Positions 1 to 6,567 are shown, counted from the first letter of the stretch. The stretch: 6,567 nt of DNA from Candidatus Heimdallarchaeota archaeon (GCA_030628305.1 DAOVRE010000088.1:1-6567); one strand, 5' to 3'. Notes: generated from the sequence alone by a model not told the origin. Made by a program: numbers and translations.

Positions 1-3000
1 ACCAAATCTTCATTGAAAGATGCGATTAAAACGGGTTCTCCAGATGCTGTAGTATGTCCTAAAAATCCTTCCTCAATACCATCTCTTGTACCCATATATG
101 CAGTTAATTGAGGATCATCTTTTACTATAACATTCCCCATCCCTAGTAATTTATCTAAGATCGCATTATCTACTTCAGTATGTACTGTAGTATTGGTTAC
201 TATTTCTAGTTTCCTTCCAAAAGTATCTAAGAATTCAGCATCTATCCAGCTCAAATTAGGACAGATTATAGTTGCAGAGGATTTTGTATTTCTTAGAGTT
301 GACATCATTGTGGAAAAGGTTTGTTCTTTACCATGTACTAGCCAGATATCTTCTATTGGGGCAGGTTCAACACCTTTGCCTAAATTGAGAACACTTCTAA
401 GCAATTTCATTGATTCTCCTGTTGCTTCTAGAACAATATCGATCTTTGATGGGATTGATTTCAGAATGCCCGTAATATTCGCATCAACTTTATCTATTTC
501 CTTCAGTGAATTTGAGATGAATTCTTCTTTGAATGTTTGCAGTTTCAATGAATATTCATCTTTGGTGGAAGTAGAGGCTTTTGAATTTTCTAGAGCTTTG
601 TTCATCTTCTCAACTATAACTCCGTAGAAGGTTTCAAAGATATCTTCAACAGCTTGTTCAACTCCTTTAAGATCTTTATCTACAGTCTCATGAACTGAAG
701 ATGAGGTGTCAAGTAACGAATCTTTTGTACTTTGGATATTTGTCACTAAAGCTGAAGAATTGGAATCTGAACTTGTCACTAGTGAGTTGATTTGGTGACT
801 AACATTCAGCTGGAAGTCATTACCCTCCTTCTCAAATGCGTCTTCAACAGATACTATACTTTTATCATATTCGCTTGAAATATTTGCATAAACTTTTTCC
901 AAATCTCTCTTAGTTTCTTCATACAACTCATCTAGAATTGCTTGTGCTTGAGTATGGTAATCATTTATTGCTGAGGCAAGATTTGATGCGAATATAGCGT
1001 TATCACTATCTAACCACTCTGGGTAAGATTCAGTTAGCTTATTGAGTTCTGTTTTTGCTTCGTTAATTGCATTATCTAACGAAGACGCTTTTTTAGGTGA
1101 AACACTTAAATCTGCTAACAAACCTTCAGAACTCTCCATAAACGCTTGTACTTCTTGATCAACAAAATCATGAATTTGCTCACCTACTACCTTTGTTTGT
1201 TGACTGTAACTTGCTGAGGCTTCATCTAGAGTAACAGACACATCTGTATCCAGTGCTTTCTTTGCTCCCTCAAATTCTGACTGGAGTATCTTCATGTTGT
1301 CATCCATTGAAGTAGCTACACTTTTTACAAGTGTTGAGTGGTCATCAATGTTAGTTTTAATTGTCTCTTGTAGTTTTTGCATTACTTTATCATTATTTAC
1401 TCGCATAGTGCTGAAAATTTCTTCTTTAGAGGAAAGTAATCCTTGTAAACCTTCTTCAATGTGTAGTTGCATTTTTGTTTTTTCTACTTCGCCCTCTTCA
1501 TCACCTACAATTGACTCTCCTGCTTTTATCACTTCATCAAGATATTTGCCAGTTTTATTGATAATTGCTTGGAAAGAGTTGGTAGCATTATCTGTAATTA
1601 GTTTATTTGTTTTTTCTAACTCCTTGAAGGTAGTATCTAGCTTCTTACTTATTTCACTCTCTGAATCACTCATTGTTTGAAGAATTGTAGTTTTGGATGT
1701 GTCAATTTTCTCTTTTTCACCATCTAATAACTTTACTACATTTGAAACAAATGAATTAGAGTTCTTTGTTAATGTATCAATTTGTACTTGATACAAATTT
1801 TGAACCTTTTCAGGCGCGGTTATTTCTTTAATATTATTTGTTAAGCTAGTTGTTGCTTCCTCAACCGTACTCTTCAAAGAGTTTATTGAATCATGCTCAT
1901 TACCAACAATGCTTCCAAGAGCTTGAGTGTTGGTATCCTGCAATTCAGTAAAACTTGTTTCATATGTTGTGAAAGTAGTTTCGATTCTTTCTTTCATGCT
2001 ATTGTATGATTCTCTAAGCTGATTTGTAATCTCACCTTTAGCTTTCTCCATTTTTTGACTAATGTCCTCTGCTTCTGAATCTGACAATTGCGAAAGGGCG
2101 TCTATACGGCTATTCATCTTGTTAAAAATATCAGTCGAAAGACTTTCCATTGAGCTAGTGAATGTCTTAATAACTTCATCTATTTTACTTTCCGTATTAT
2201 ACTTCAAGTTATTAATATCAGCAATCATGGTTCCAATTAAATGAGCCATCCTGGGACCAGCTTCTTTTCCAAAAACTTTCTGTAATTGCTTTTGATCCAG
2301 GCCTTGGAAGGCTTCATTAATTTCAGTCAATTTAGCAACAGCGGCTTTAAATTGATCGTCAAGTTCTTGAACACTTTCAAGGCTTGATTGATAATTAATT
2401 TGAACTAAATTAGGTACCTCATCTCTAATGTCTCTACCATTCTTAGCAAACTCTTCAGAAAATGAAATAATTCTTGCCTTAATTTCCTCATTTTTAGTGT
2501 CCATGAAACTGTTTACAGTAGTTGTATTAGTATCAATATTCTCTTTGATATCTGATAAAGCAGTAGTTTTAAGTTCGTTAAGATGGGTAAGATAGTTTTC
2601 TTTGAACTCATTGTGAGTGGAAGTAAACTTCTTCTTGCTAGCATTCATTTTTTTGGAGTAACTATCAATAGTTGAAGAGATGTTAGTAACATATTCTGAT
2701 GAAGCCAGCTCAAATGATGATACTGTATTGGATAAGAAGTTCAACATCGTTTCTTGGTTTGCTAAAACATCTTTCTCAAGCTTTTTGAGATAATCTTGCT
2801 CCTTTTTCTTTACAGAAACTAGTGCTATATCTGCCTCTGTATTTATCTCTGCTGCAACATCAGTAAGTTTTGTGTTGCTTTGTTGAATAGATTCTGTAAT
2901 AGAAATCGATAAGAATGTATTCAACTCTTGGATTTTCTTGTCCATGTTTTCTTTTTGACTTGACGATAAATTCACAAAGTCAGAGAGGCTTTTCTGCAAA

Positions 3001-4358
3001 TCTTCATTTATGGATAATTTCAAAGTATCAAAATCATCCATAATTTCTCCAAAGAAGCTTTTAATCTGGTCACTTACATTCTCAATGGATTTTGATAGAG
3101 TGTCCTCAAATAGGTTTAAGCCTTCATTTATCCCTCCTTGAAGAAGTGTTAATAGGTTATCACTATTTTTCTCGAAATCATTCAAATAATCATTTAGGTT
3201 CCCAACAAGCTTATTTTTCATCTCAGCAGTCTTAGTTTCAGTTTGAGAGATTAAATTTCCAAGCTTCTCGACTGATAGAGTCTTTATTTGGCTCAAAAGA
3301 TCTTGGAATTGTGTTTCATTTTGCTGTAAAACATTAATTGCTGAATCCTTTGCTTTTTCAATTGCATTTTTGATTCTGTTAGATGTTAAATCTTCTAACT
3401 TCTTAAGCTCTTCATTTAACGAGGATAGAATATCTTTTACTTTTGTTTGATATTCGTCTAAATTAGTTTGGTAATCACTAACAATTTTGTTTATTGTCTC
3501 TATTGATTTTGTTGTTGATTCTTTGGTTATTAATTTAGAATCGCTGATGAGTTTCTTGTTAACATCATTTGTATTATCAACAATTAGAGATTTTTTCTCA
3601 CCTGCTTTGGAGTTAAACTGTTCAAGAAGTGTGCTTATGTTAGTTTTTATTCCTTCAACTTTCTCTAATATTCCATCTAATTGCCCTTTTGCACGAGCAT
3701 TATGTTCGGTTTCTAGATTAGCATACGTCTCTTGTATCTTTGTTTTAAAACTCTCATGATGTTCCCCAACTCTATGGATTGTTGTATCAAAGGTTGATGA
3801 GAGATTCTCTTGGATTCTTTGTATAGCTTTTTTCAGATTGTCACTGTGTGTAGTGGTAATTGTTCCTGTGTCTGTTTTAATCTTTGAAATTGCTTCTTGT
3901 ACATCGTTCTTTCCTGTTGTTACTACTTCAGAAACAGAAGCAAGAAATTGCTTTGAAATATCACTTAGCTCTTGACTATGACTGTCAGTCGATTCTGTCA
4001 GTTGATTATGAAATGTAGATAATTGACCTCGAAAGGTTTTCATAGTATTATTCCAATCATTCTTCACGTCATCACTTAAAGCTTTAAGCTCATTTTCAAG
4101 CCTCATGGATACATCTTCAGTTAGCTTAATTTGTGGGGGCAAGGGGATAAAATATGAGGTTCCTTCATTATTTTTTGCTATTATTTCTTTTATATAGCCT
4201 TTAGTAACTAAACTACCCAAAGCTGCAGAAATAACATCAACAGTTTGTTTATAGTAGGATTGGATTTGTCCAATGGTTCTAGTTCCAAATTGAACTACTG
4301 TTGAGTAAACCTGAATTTCATCTTGCGATAAGCCTATTTTTTCTAATGTTGATTCCAT
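1..4358 (-). CDS. Giant TrmB-type winged-helix / coiled-coil / TrmB-PLD-like protein (C-terminus cut by window edge)
   Basis: A single frame stays open for 1452 codons to the left edge; the stop lies outside. Residues 2-73 form a TrmB-like winged helix (LEKIGLSQDEIQVYSTVV, then a recognition-helix region and LVTKGYIKEI). Residues about 76-1331 are almost entirely helical and rich in S, T, N, K, E and L, with only six prolines (648, 702, 849, 1088, 1113, 1303). Residues 1331-1452 resemble the TrmB/PLD-like C-terminal domain (EDIWLVHGKEQTF, TIICPNLSWIDAEF, AYMGTRDGIEEGFLGH). There is one cysteine (1366). No signal peptide, membrane span or Walker motif is seen. Ordinary TrmB regulators are some 250-350 residues, so this is several times larger. 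I chose ATG 4358 because a GTGAT sequence precedes it at good spacing; ATG 4364 and GTG 4367 are in-frame alternatives. The likely role is DNA binding linked to a long rod, as a regulator or a chromosome-organising or tethering factor. The domain calls are fairly sure; the role is inferred. Confidence 0.9.
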   Translation of the reverse strand, partial: MESTLEKIGLSQDEIQVYSTVVQFGTRTIGQIQSYYKQTVDVISAALGSLVTKGYIKEIIAKNNEGTSYFIPLPPQIKLTEDVSMRLENELKALSDDVKNDWNNTMKTFRGQLSTFHNQLTESTDSHSQELSDISKQFLASVSEVVTTGKNDVQEAISKIKTDTGTITTTHSDNLKKAIQRIQENLSSTFDTTIHRVGEHHESFKTKIQETYANLETEHNARAKGQLDGILEKVEGIKTNISTLLEQFNSKAGEKKSLIVDNTNDVNKKLISDSKLITKESTTKSIETINKIVSDYQTNLDEYQTKVKDILSSLNEELKKLEDLTSNRIKNAIEKAKDSAINVLQQNETQFQDLLSQIKTLSVEKLGNLISQTETKTAEMKNKLVGNLNDYLNDFEKNSDNLLTLLQGGINEGLNLFEDTLSKSIENVSDQIKSFFGEIMDDFDTLKLSINEDLQKSLSDFVNLSSSQKENMDKKIQELNTFLSISITESIQQSNTKLTDVAAEINTEADIALVSVKKKEQDYLKKLEKDVLANQETMLNFLSNTVSSFELASSEYVTNISSTIDSYSKKMNASKKKFTSTHNEFKENYLTHLNELKTTALSDIKENIDTNTTTVNSFMDTKNEEIKARIISFSEEFAKNGRDIRDEVPNLVQINYQSSLESVQELDDQFKAAVAKLTEINEAFQGLDQKQLQKVFGKEAGPRMAHLIGTMIADINNLKYNTESKIDEVIKTFTSSMESLSTDIFNKMNSRIDALSQLSDSEAEDISQKMEKAKGEITNQLRESYNSMKERIETTFTTYETSFTELQDTNTQALGSIVGNEHDSINSLKSTVEEATTSLTNNIKEITAPEKVQNLYQVQIDTLTKNSNSFVSNVVKLLDGEKEKIDTSKTTILQTMSDSESEISKKLDTTFKELEKTNKLITDNATNSFQAIINKTGKYLDEVIKAGESIVGDEEGEVEKTKMQLHIEEGLQGLLSSKEEIFSTMRVNNDKVMQKLQETIKTNIDDHSTLVKSVATSMDDNMKILQSEFEGAKKALDTDVSVTLDEASASYSQQTKVVGEQIHDFVDQEVQAFMESSEGLLADLSVSPKKASSLDNAINEAKTELNKLTESYPEWLDSDNAIFASNLASAINDYHTQAQAILDELYEETKRDLEKVYANISSEYDKSIVSVEDAFEKEGNDFQLNVSHQINSLVTSSDSNSSALVTNIQSTKDSLLDTSSSVHETVDKDLKGVEQAVEDIFETFYGVIVEKMNKALENSKASTSTKDEYSLKLQTFKEEFISNSLKEIDKVDANITGILKSIPSKIDIVLEATGESMKLLRSVLNLGKGVEPAPIEDIWLVHGKEQTFSTMMSTLRNTKSSATIICPNLSWIDAEFLDTFGRKLEIVTNTTVHTEVDNAILDKLLGMGNVIVKDDPQLTAYMGTRDGIEEGFLGHTTASGEPVLIASFNEDL
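3..368 (-). other. C-terminal TrmB/PLD-like sensor domain, truncated by the window
   Basis: Residues 1331-1452 switch from coil to mixed alpha/beta sequence: a tryptophan and glycine near the start (EDIWLVHGKEQ), a helix (FSTMMSTLRNTKSS), strands (ATIICPNLSWI and KLEIVTN), then NVIVKDDPQLTAYMGTRDGI and PVLIASF. This order resembles the C-terminal domain of TrmB-type regulators, which binds sugars in characterised members and is distantly PLD-like. No complete HxK(x)4D catalytic motif is present, so binding rather than catalysis is expected. The end of the domain is outside the window. Confidence 0.55.
999..1112 (-). other. Second coil interruption in the giant protein
   Basis: Residues 1083-1120 contain two prolines (1088 in LSVSPKKASS, 1113 in ESYPEWLDSD) and one of the few tryptophans (1115). 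The local sequence looks like a short helix-turn-helix bundle or flexible elbow rather than rod. It has no obvious counterpart at the mirrored position in the first half of the coil, so a simple symmetric hairpin would leave it as a one-sided bulge. Confidence 0.4.
1773..1799. repeat. Two overlapping short inverted repeats inside the giant gene
   Basis: TGTATCAA (1773-1780) pairs with TTGATACA (1788-1795), and AATTTGTA (1779-1786) pairs with TACAAATT (1792-1799). Both are perfect 8-base arms with loops of 7 and 5 bases, and they are mutually exclusive. They lie in coding sequence for the rod. In AT-rich DNA one such repeat is expected by chance in this length, so no function is claimed. Confidence 0.5.
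2211..2345 (-). other. Candidate central hinge interrupting the coil
   Basis: Residues 672-716 break the coiled-coil pattern. They contain EAFQGLDQKQLQKVFGKEAG followed by PRMAHLIGTMIADI, with glycines, a proline (702), an Arg-Met-Ala-His run and a hydrophobic helix unlike the S/T/K/E-rich coil around it. The midpoint of the coil, between residues 76 and 1331, is about residue 703, so the break sits at the centre. This is the geometry expected if the rod folds back on itself. The proline at 648 (DEVPNLVQ) lies a little upstream and may mark the edge of the same non-coil region. Confidence 0.45.
4140..4355 (-). other. N-terminal TrmB-type winged-helix DNA-binding domain of the giant protein
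   Basis: These codons give residues 2-73. The pattern is that of the TrmB HTH family: a first helix with LEKIGLSQDEIQVY, a turn around FGTRTIGQI, a putative recognition helix around QTVDVISAALGSLVTKG, and a short beta wing (YIKEIIAKNNEGTSYFIPL). The usual family pattern is G-L-S-x-x-E-x-x-V-Y, later L-x-x-K-G-x-I/V. The match is by eye, without a profile search. It ends in a proline-rich linker (P72, P74, P75), after which the coil begins. Confidence 0.75.
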
Positions 4359-4362
4359 TTTC

Positions 4363-4368
4363 ATCACA
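4363..4368 (-). promoter_or_regulatory. Weak ribosome-binding site that decides the start of the giant gene
   Basis: The minus strand reads TGTGAT, then GAAA, then ATG at 4358. GTGAT matches the archaeal Shine-Dalgarno consensus GGTGAT in five positions, and TGTGA lies five bases from the ATG, the same spacing as GGTGA before the neighbouring coiled-coil gene. This favours ATG 4358 over ATG 4364, which has no comparable element at a workable distance. Confidence 0.5.
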
Positions 4369-4370
4369 CT

Positions 4371-5819
4371 TTAAAGTTCATTTTTTATAGATTCTATACT
4401 TCTTTCTAATCTTTCAATTCTATTGATCAGATCTCTTTTTCTTTTTTCGGCATCTTCAGCGCTTTTAACATGCTCTTTAGCTTCTACGTTTAGATCTGTC
4501 ATTATAGATTGCTGAGTTTCAGCAATTTGACTTTTAATTTTGGAAGATTGGGATGCGATATCTGCTAGATTTTCTTTTTCAACAGCCTCAAGTTGAGTTG
4601 TGATTTGAGAACTTGTTTGACTGATTGAAGCCTTTAATCTCTCGACTTCTTCTTCCAATAATGCTATTTTTTGGAGAAATTCTGATTCAGTTTTTTCTTT
4701 AGTTTTATCAGATTCCTCTATGACTATTGTTTGAATCTCGGATAACTTTTGTTTAATATCATTCTTTTCAGTAGAAATAATAGTCTTGGTTTCTTCTTTC
4801 ATTTCATCAGATTGTTTGGAAAATGATACTAACTCGTCATCTGCGTTCTTGTTGAAATTTTCTTGAAAGTCTTTAAGCTCGTCTCCATGAGATTCTATTT
4901 GCTGTGTTACTAATTCCTCATAAAGATTGATCATGGATGCTTTGGATTCATTGAAGTTAGAAAGGGCAACTTCATTAACATTAATCATGCCTTGCTCATA
5001 TTCTGCTAGAACCTCTTGAATCTTTGCAATTTCATCAATAAGATATTTATCCATTGTTCCTGAAATTCCAGATAGCTCTGTCTGTATCCTTTTAACAGCG
5101 TTATCTACTAGTTGAGCTAGTTCACTTTTTATCCTATTGAAACTCTCAAAAATTGATTCCATGTTCTCTGTAAGTTTATCACCGTATTCAGAGCGAAGAT
5201 GCTCTATAGACTCTTTCATAATATTTTCAGTTATATTAATATTAGATTCTAGCTGTTTCTTCATTTCATTAGCATTTTTCTCAAACGTTGCTATACTATT
5301 TTGCCTAATATCTAAAACATCTTCCTTAACAGTTGTAATTGCCTTTCTAAAGGAGTTTACTTGACTATTTGATAATCTGTTAATATCTTGTTCATGAGAA
5401 CTTAAAATTGATGAGATTTTCTCTTCAAAGCTAACTGAATATTTATCATACTCAGTTTTCCCTTTTTCCAAGGTAGAAAGAACGGTATCTTGTAATGAAA
5501 CTAGCATTTTCTTGGTCTCATCTAATTTACCACATACTGTTCTTGATTGAGTTTCAGTCCATTCATTTAGAAAGGTTCGATCTTTTTCCGAGCCATCTTT
5601 AACACTATTCTCAAGACTAATCTTATTATTATCAATTAAGGTTCGAATATTTTCATTCAAAGATATGAACTTGTTTTGTATCAATGTTGCCATTGTTTGA
5701 TAATATTTTTGCAATTCTAGCTGGTTTTCCAATGCTTCTTTGAAATTGGTTGCTTGACCTTCTAAATTTTCTATTTCTCTTCTAATTTTATCTAAATCTT
5801 TAGATACTTTTTCAGACAT
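4371..5819 (-). CDS. Proline-free coiled-coil protein, function unknown
   Basis: I do not recognise this 482-residue protein. It contains no proline, one tryptophan (87) and one cysteine (96), and is helical from end to end. The first 70 residues (MSEKVSKDLDKIRREIENLE onward) and the C-terminus (LINRIERLERSIESIKNEL) show clear heptad spacing, and the segment with IALLEEEVERLKASI is a zipper-like block. The middle has recurring phenylalanine-led blocks (SFEEKI, SFRKAI, TFEKNA) spaced 26 and 22 residues apart. There is no signal peptide, transmembrane helix, HAMP or receptor-signalling motif. The start is ATG 5819, chosen for the GGTGA five bases upstream; GTG 5828 in the same frame would overlap that site. 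Its S/T/K/E-rich style is very like the rod of the giant protein downstream, suggesting a binding partner or a shared origin. Only a coiled-coil call is safe. Confidence 0.93.
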   Translation of the reverse strand: MSEKVSKDLDKIRREIENLEGQATNFKEALENQLELQKYYQTMATLIQNKFISLNENIRTLIDNNKISLENSVKDGSEKDRTFLNEWTETQSRTVCGKLDETKKMLVSLQDTVLSTLEKGKTEYDKYSVSFEEKISSILSSHEQDINRLSNSQVNSFRKAITTVKEDVLDIRQNSIATFEKNANEMKKQLESNINITENIMKESIEHLRSEYGDKLTENMESIFESFNRIKSELAQLVDNAVKRIQTELSGISGTMDKYLIDEIAKIQEVLAEYEQGMINVNEVALSNFNESKASMINLYEELVTQQIESHGDELKDFQENFNKNADDELVSFSKQSDEMKEETKTIISTEKNDIKQKLSEIQTIVIEESDKTKEKTESEFLQKIALLEEEVERLKASISQTSSQITTQLEAVEKENLADIASQSSKIKSQIAETQQSIMTDLNVEAKEHVKSAEDAEKRKRDLINRIERLERSIESIKNEL

Positions 5820-5824
5820 GTTTT

Positions 5825-5831
5825 TCACCTA
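5825..5831 (-). promoter_or_regulatory. Shine-Dalgarno site overlapping the upstream stop codon
   Basis: The minus strand reads TAGGTGA, five bases (AAAAC), then ATG at 5819. GGTGA is a strong archaeal ribosome-binding sequence and its first G is the last base of the TAG stop of the helical-repeat gene. A ribosome finishing that gene is placed directly on the next start, which points to translational coupling. Confidence 0.75.
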
Positions 5832-6548
5832 AAATTCTAATTCTTTTTCAATATTCTCCAAAGAAATTTCCTTTATTTCTTCCTTTTTTGGTTCTAATGC
5901 TGGTTCCACAATTAGCTCTTCTTTCTCAAACATCATTGTTTTGAAATAATTGCGATGGATACTTTCAGGATTGAATAAATCAGCTGCTTTCTTACGTATC
6001 CTTTCAAAATTCTCCTTATCACCCATACTTCTATTGCAATCTAAGCTCCACTTGAAATACCCTCTTACAGCATATTCATTCTTCTCAATTGGAAGACTCA
6101 TTGCCATTTTTTCAAATTGGTCAGAAGCTCTTGAATAAGACCTTTTTGCTTTCAATTCTTCTTCAACTGAGTCATAGTAATTCGCAGATTTCACATAGAG
6201 TTTTGCAGCAAAATAGTAGTTTTTTTCTTCAAATTCTCTTGCAATTGATTCACAAACTCCACCAGCTTGCTCTAGCTCATTTATTTGCTCGAATTGATGA
6301 GCATTAATAATTGCAAAATCGTATGCTCTTTGATACATCTCCTTTTCGATGCATATCTTAGTGATTTTATTCAACTTCGCTGCAATAGCAAAATCTGCTA
6401 ATCTATCCCTTATCTTAAGAGTAAGGTTTTCAATGATTTCTATAACATTATCAGATGGAGCAATGTGATTTTCAAGATCGCTTAAAATCGAATCTAATCG
6501 TACCATTAATGTTGGTAAAGGACCAAATAAGGTTAACCTAAATTTCAT
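5829..6548 (-). CDS. TPR/SNAP-like alpha-helical repeat protein (start uncertain)
   Basis: This is a 239-residue protein if it starts at ATG 6548; TTG 6557 is also in frame and the frame stays open to the right edge, so it may be longer. No Shine-Dalgarno sequence precedes either codon. From about residue 36 to 195 the protein is a run of amphipathic helix pairs with TPR-like A/Y/F/G spacing: EKEMYQRAYDFAIINA, then EQAGGVCESIAREFEEKNYY, then FAAKLYVKSANYYDSVEEE and AKRSYSRASDQFEKMA. This resembles the right-handed solenoids of TPR and SNAP adaptors, which bind partner peptides or coiled coils. The last 30 residues are a Glu/Lys-rich, probably disordered tail ending EKELEF. Nothing suggests catalysis, secretion or membrane insertion. 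Being directly upstream of two coiled-coil genes, an adaptor role for them is plausible but inferred. Confidence 0.85.
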   Translation of the reverse strand: MKFRLTLFGPLPTLMVRLDSILSDLENHIAPSDNVIEIIENLTLKIRDRLADFAIAAKLNKITKICIEKEMYQRAYDFAIINAHQFEQINELEQAGGVCESIAREFEEKNYYFAAKLYVKSANYYDSVEEELKAKRSYSRASDQFEKMAMSLPIEKNEYAVRGYFKWSLDCNRSMGDKENFERIRKKAADLFNPESIHRNYFKTMMFEKEELIVEPALEPKKEEIKEISLENIEKELEF

Positions 6549-6567
6549 AGCAGTCAATAATGAATCC

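Larger units (their letters stand above)
369..4130 (-). other. About 1250-residue coiled-coil rod of the giant protein
   Basis: The segment is almost free of proline and aromatic residues and shows continuous i, i+3/i+4 hydrophobic spacing, for example LSSLNEELKKLEDL and LEDTL-like blocks interrupted by S/T/N-rich stretches. It contains no cysteine and only two tryptophans (102 and 1115). If fully extended at about 0.15 nm per residue it would reach roughly 180 nm; folded back on itself it would be about half that. Core positions often carry S, T or A instead of L, as in long flexible coils, and 22-residue spacings suggest some hendecad (11-residue) phasing. No coil predictor was run. Confidence 0.75.

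Noticed and set aside
193..627. Plus-strand open frame of 144 codons, and similar plus-strand frames at 1294-1680, 2062-2244 and 3487-3759
   Set aside because: They lie antisense to the continuous giant gene, give S/L/F/I-rich translations typical of the complement of coil codons, and have no domain pattern or ribosome-binding site.
1..4358. SMC, Rad50 or MukB-type ATPase
   Set aside because: The N-terminus is a winged helix with no Walker A P-loop, and the visible C-terminus has no Walker B or signature motif. Only the long coil and central break are reminiscent.
4365..4370. Separate promoter or terminator between the genes
   Set aside because: The gaps are only 9 and about 12 bases, too short for an archaeal TATA/BRE promoter or a terminator.
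5137..5364. Plus-strand frames at 5137-5364, 5950-6138 and 6089-6307
   Set aside because: They are short, antisense to well-supported coding genes and have hydrophobic-looking translations that mirror the coil and helix codons opposite.
4371..5819. Methyl-accepting chemotaxis protein or soluble chemoreceptor
   Set aside because: The coil composition is similar, but there is no transmembrane segment, HAMP domain or recognisable conserved signalling tip.
5829..5831. TAG decoded as pyrrolysine, extending the helical-repeat gene
   Set aside because: The TAG is part of a good ribosome-binding site followed by a well-placed ATG, and nothing in the window suggests pyrrolysine use. Ordinary termination is simpler.

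Overview
The whole window is one block of minus-strand coding sequence: three closely packed genes in transcription order from the right edge to the left edge, with no intergenic stretch longer than about 12 bases. The DNA is AT-rich (roughly one third G+C by eye). The largest gene begins with a TrmB-type winged helix, a family found mainly in archaea, and ends in a TrmB/PLD-like C-terminal domain. This, together with very long coiled-coil proteins and a helical-repeat protein, suggests an archaeon. An Asgard lineage (Heimdall-/Loki-/Thorarchaeia-like) is my best guess, but no marker gene here proves it.

Right to left: (1) 6548-5829 (start uncertain, possibly running off the right edge), an all-alpha TPR- or SNAP-like helical-repeat protein of about 239 residues with a charged C-terminal tail. 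(2) 5819-4371, a 482-residue coiled-coil protein with no proline at all, whose GGTGA ribosome-binding site overlaps the stop codon of gene 1. (3) 4358 to beyond position 1, a giant protein of which 1452 codons are present. It has an N-terminal winged helix (residues 2-73), about 1250 residues of nearly proline-free coiled coil with a break almost exactly at its midpoint, and a C-terminal TrmB/PLD-like sensor domain cut by the left edge. I read gene 3 codon by codon and found no stop.

All three genes lie in the same reading frame, separated only by one TAG and one TAA, with matching ribosome-binding-site geometry before genes 2 and 3. The layout reads as a translationally coupled operon whose products probably act together. 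The most interesting possibility is an SMC-like architecture without an ATPase: a DNA-binding head and a ligand- or partner-binding tail joined by a very long coil that may fold back at a central hinge, with a separate coiled-coil partner and a helical-repeat adaptor. The function is inferred; none of the three genes has a known name that I can assign.
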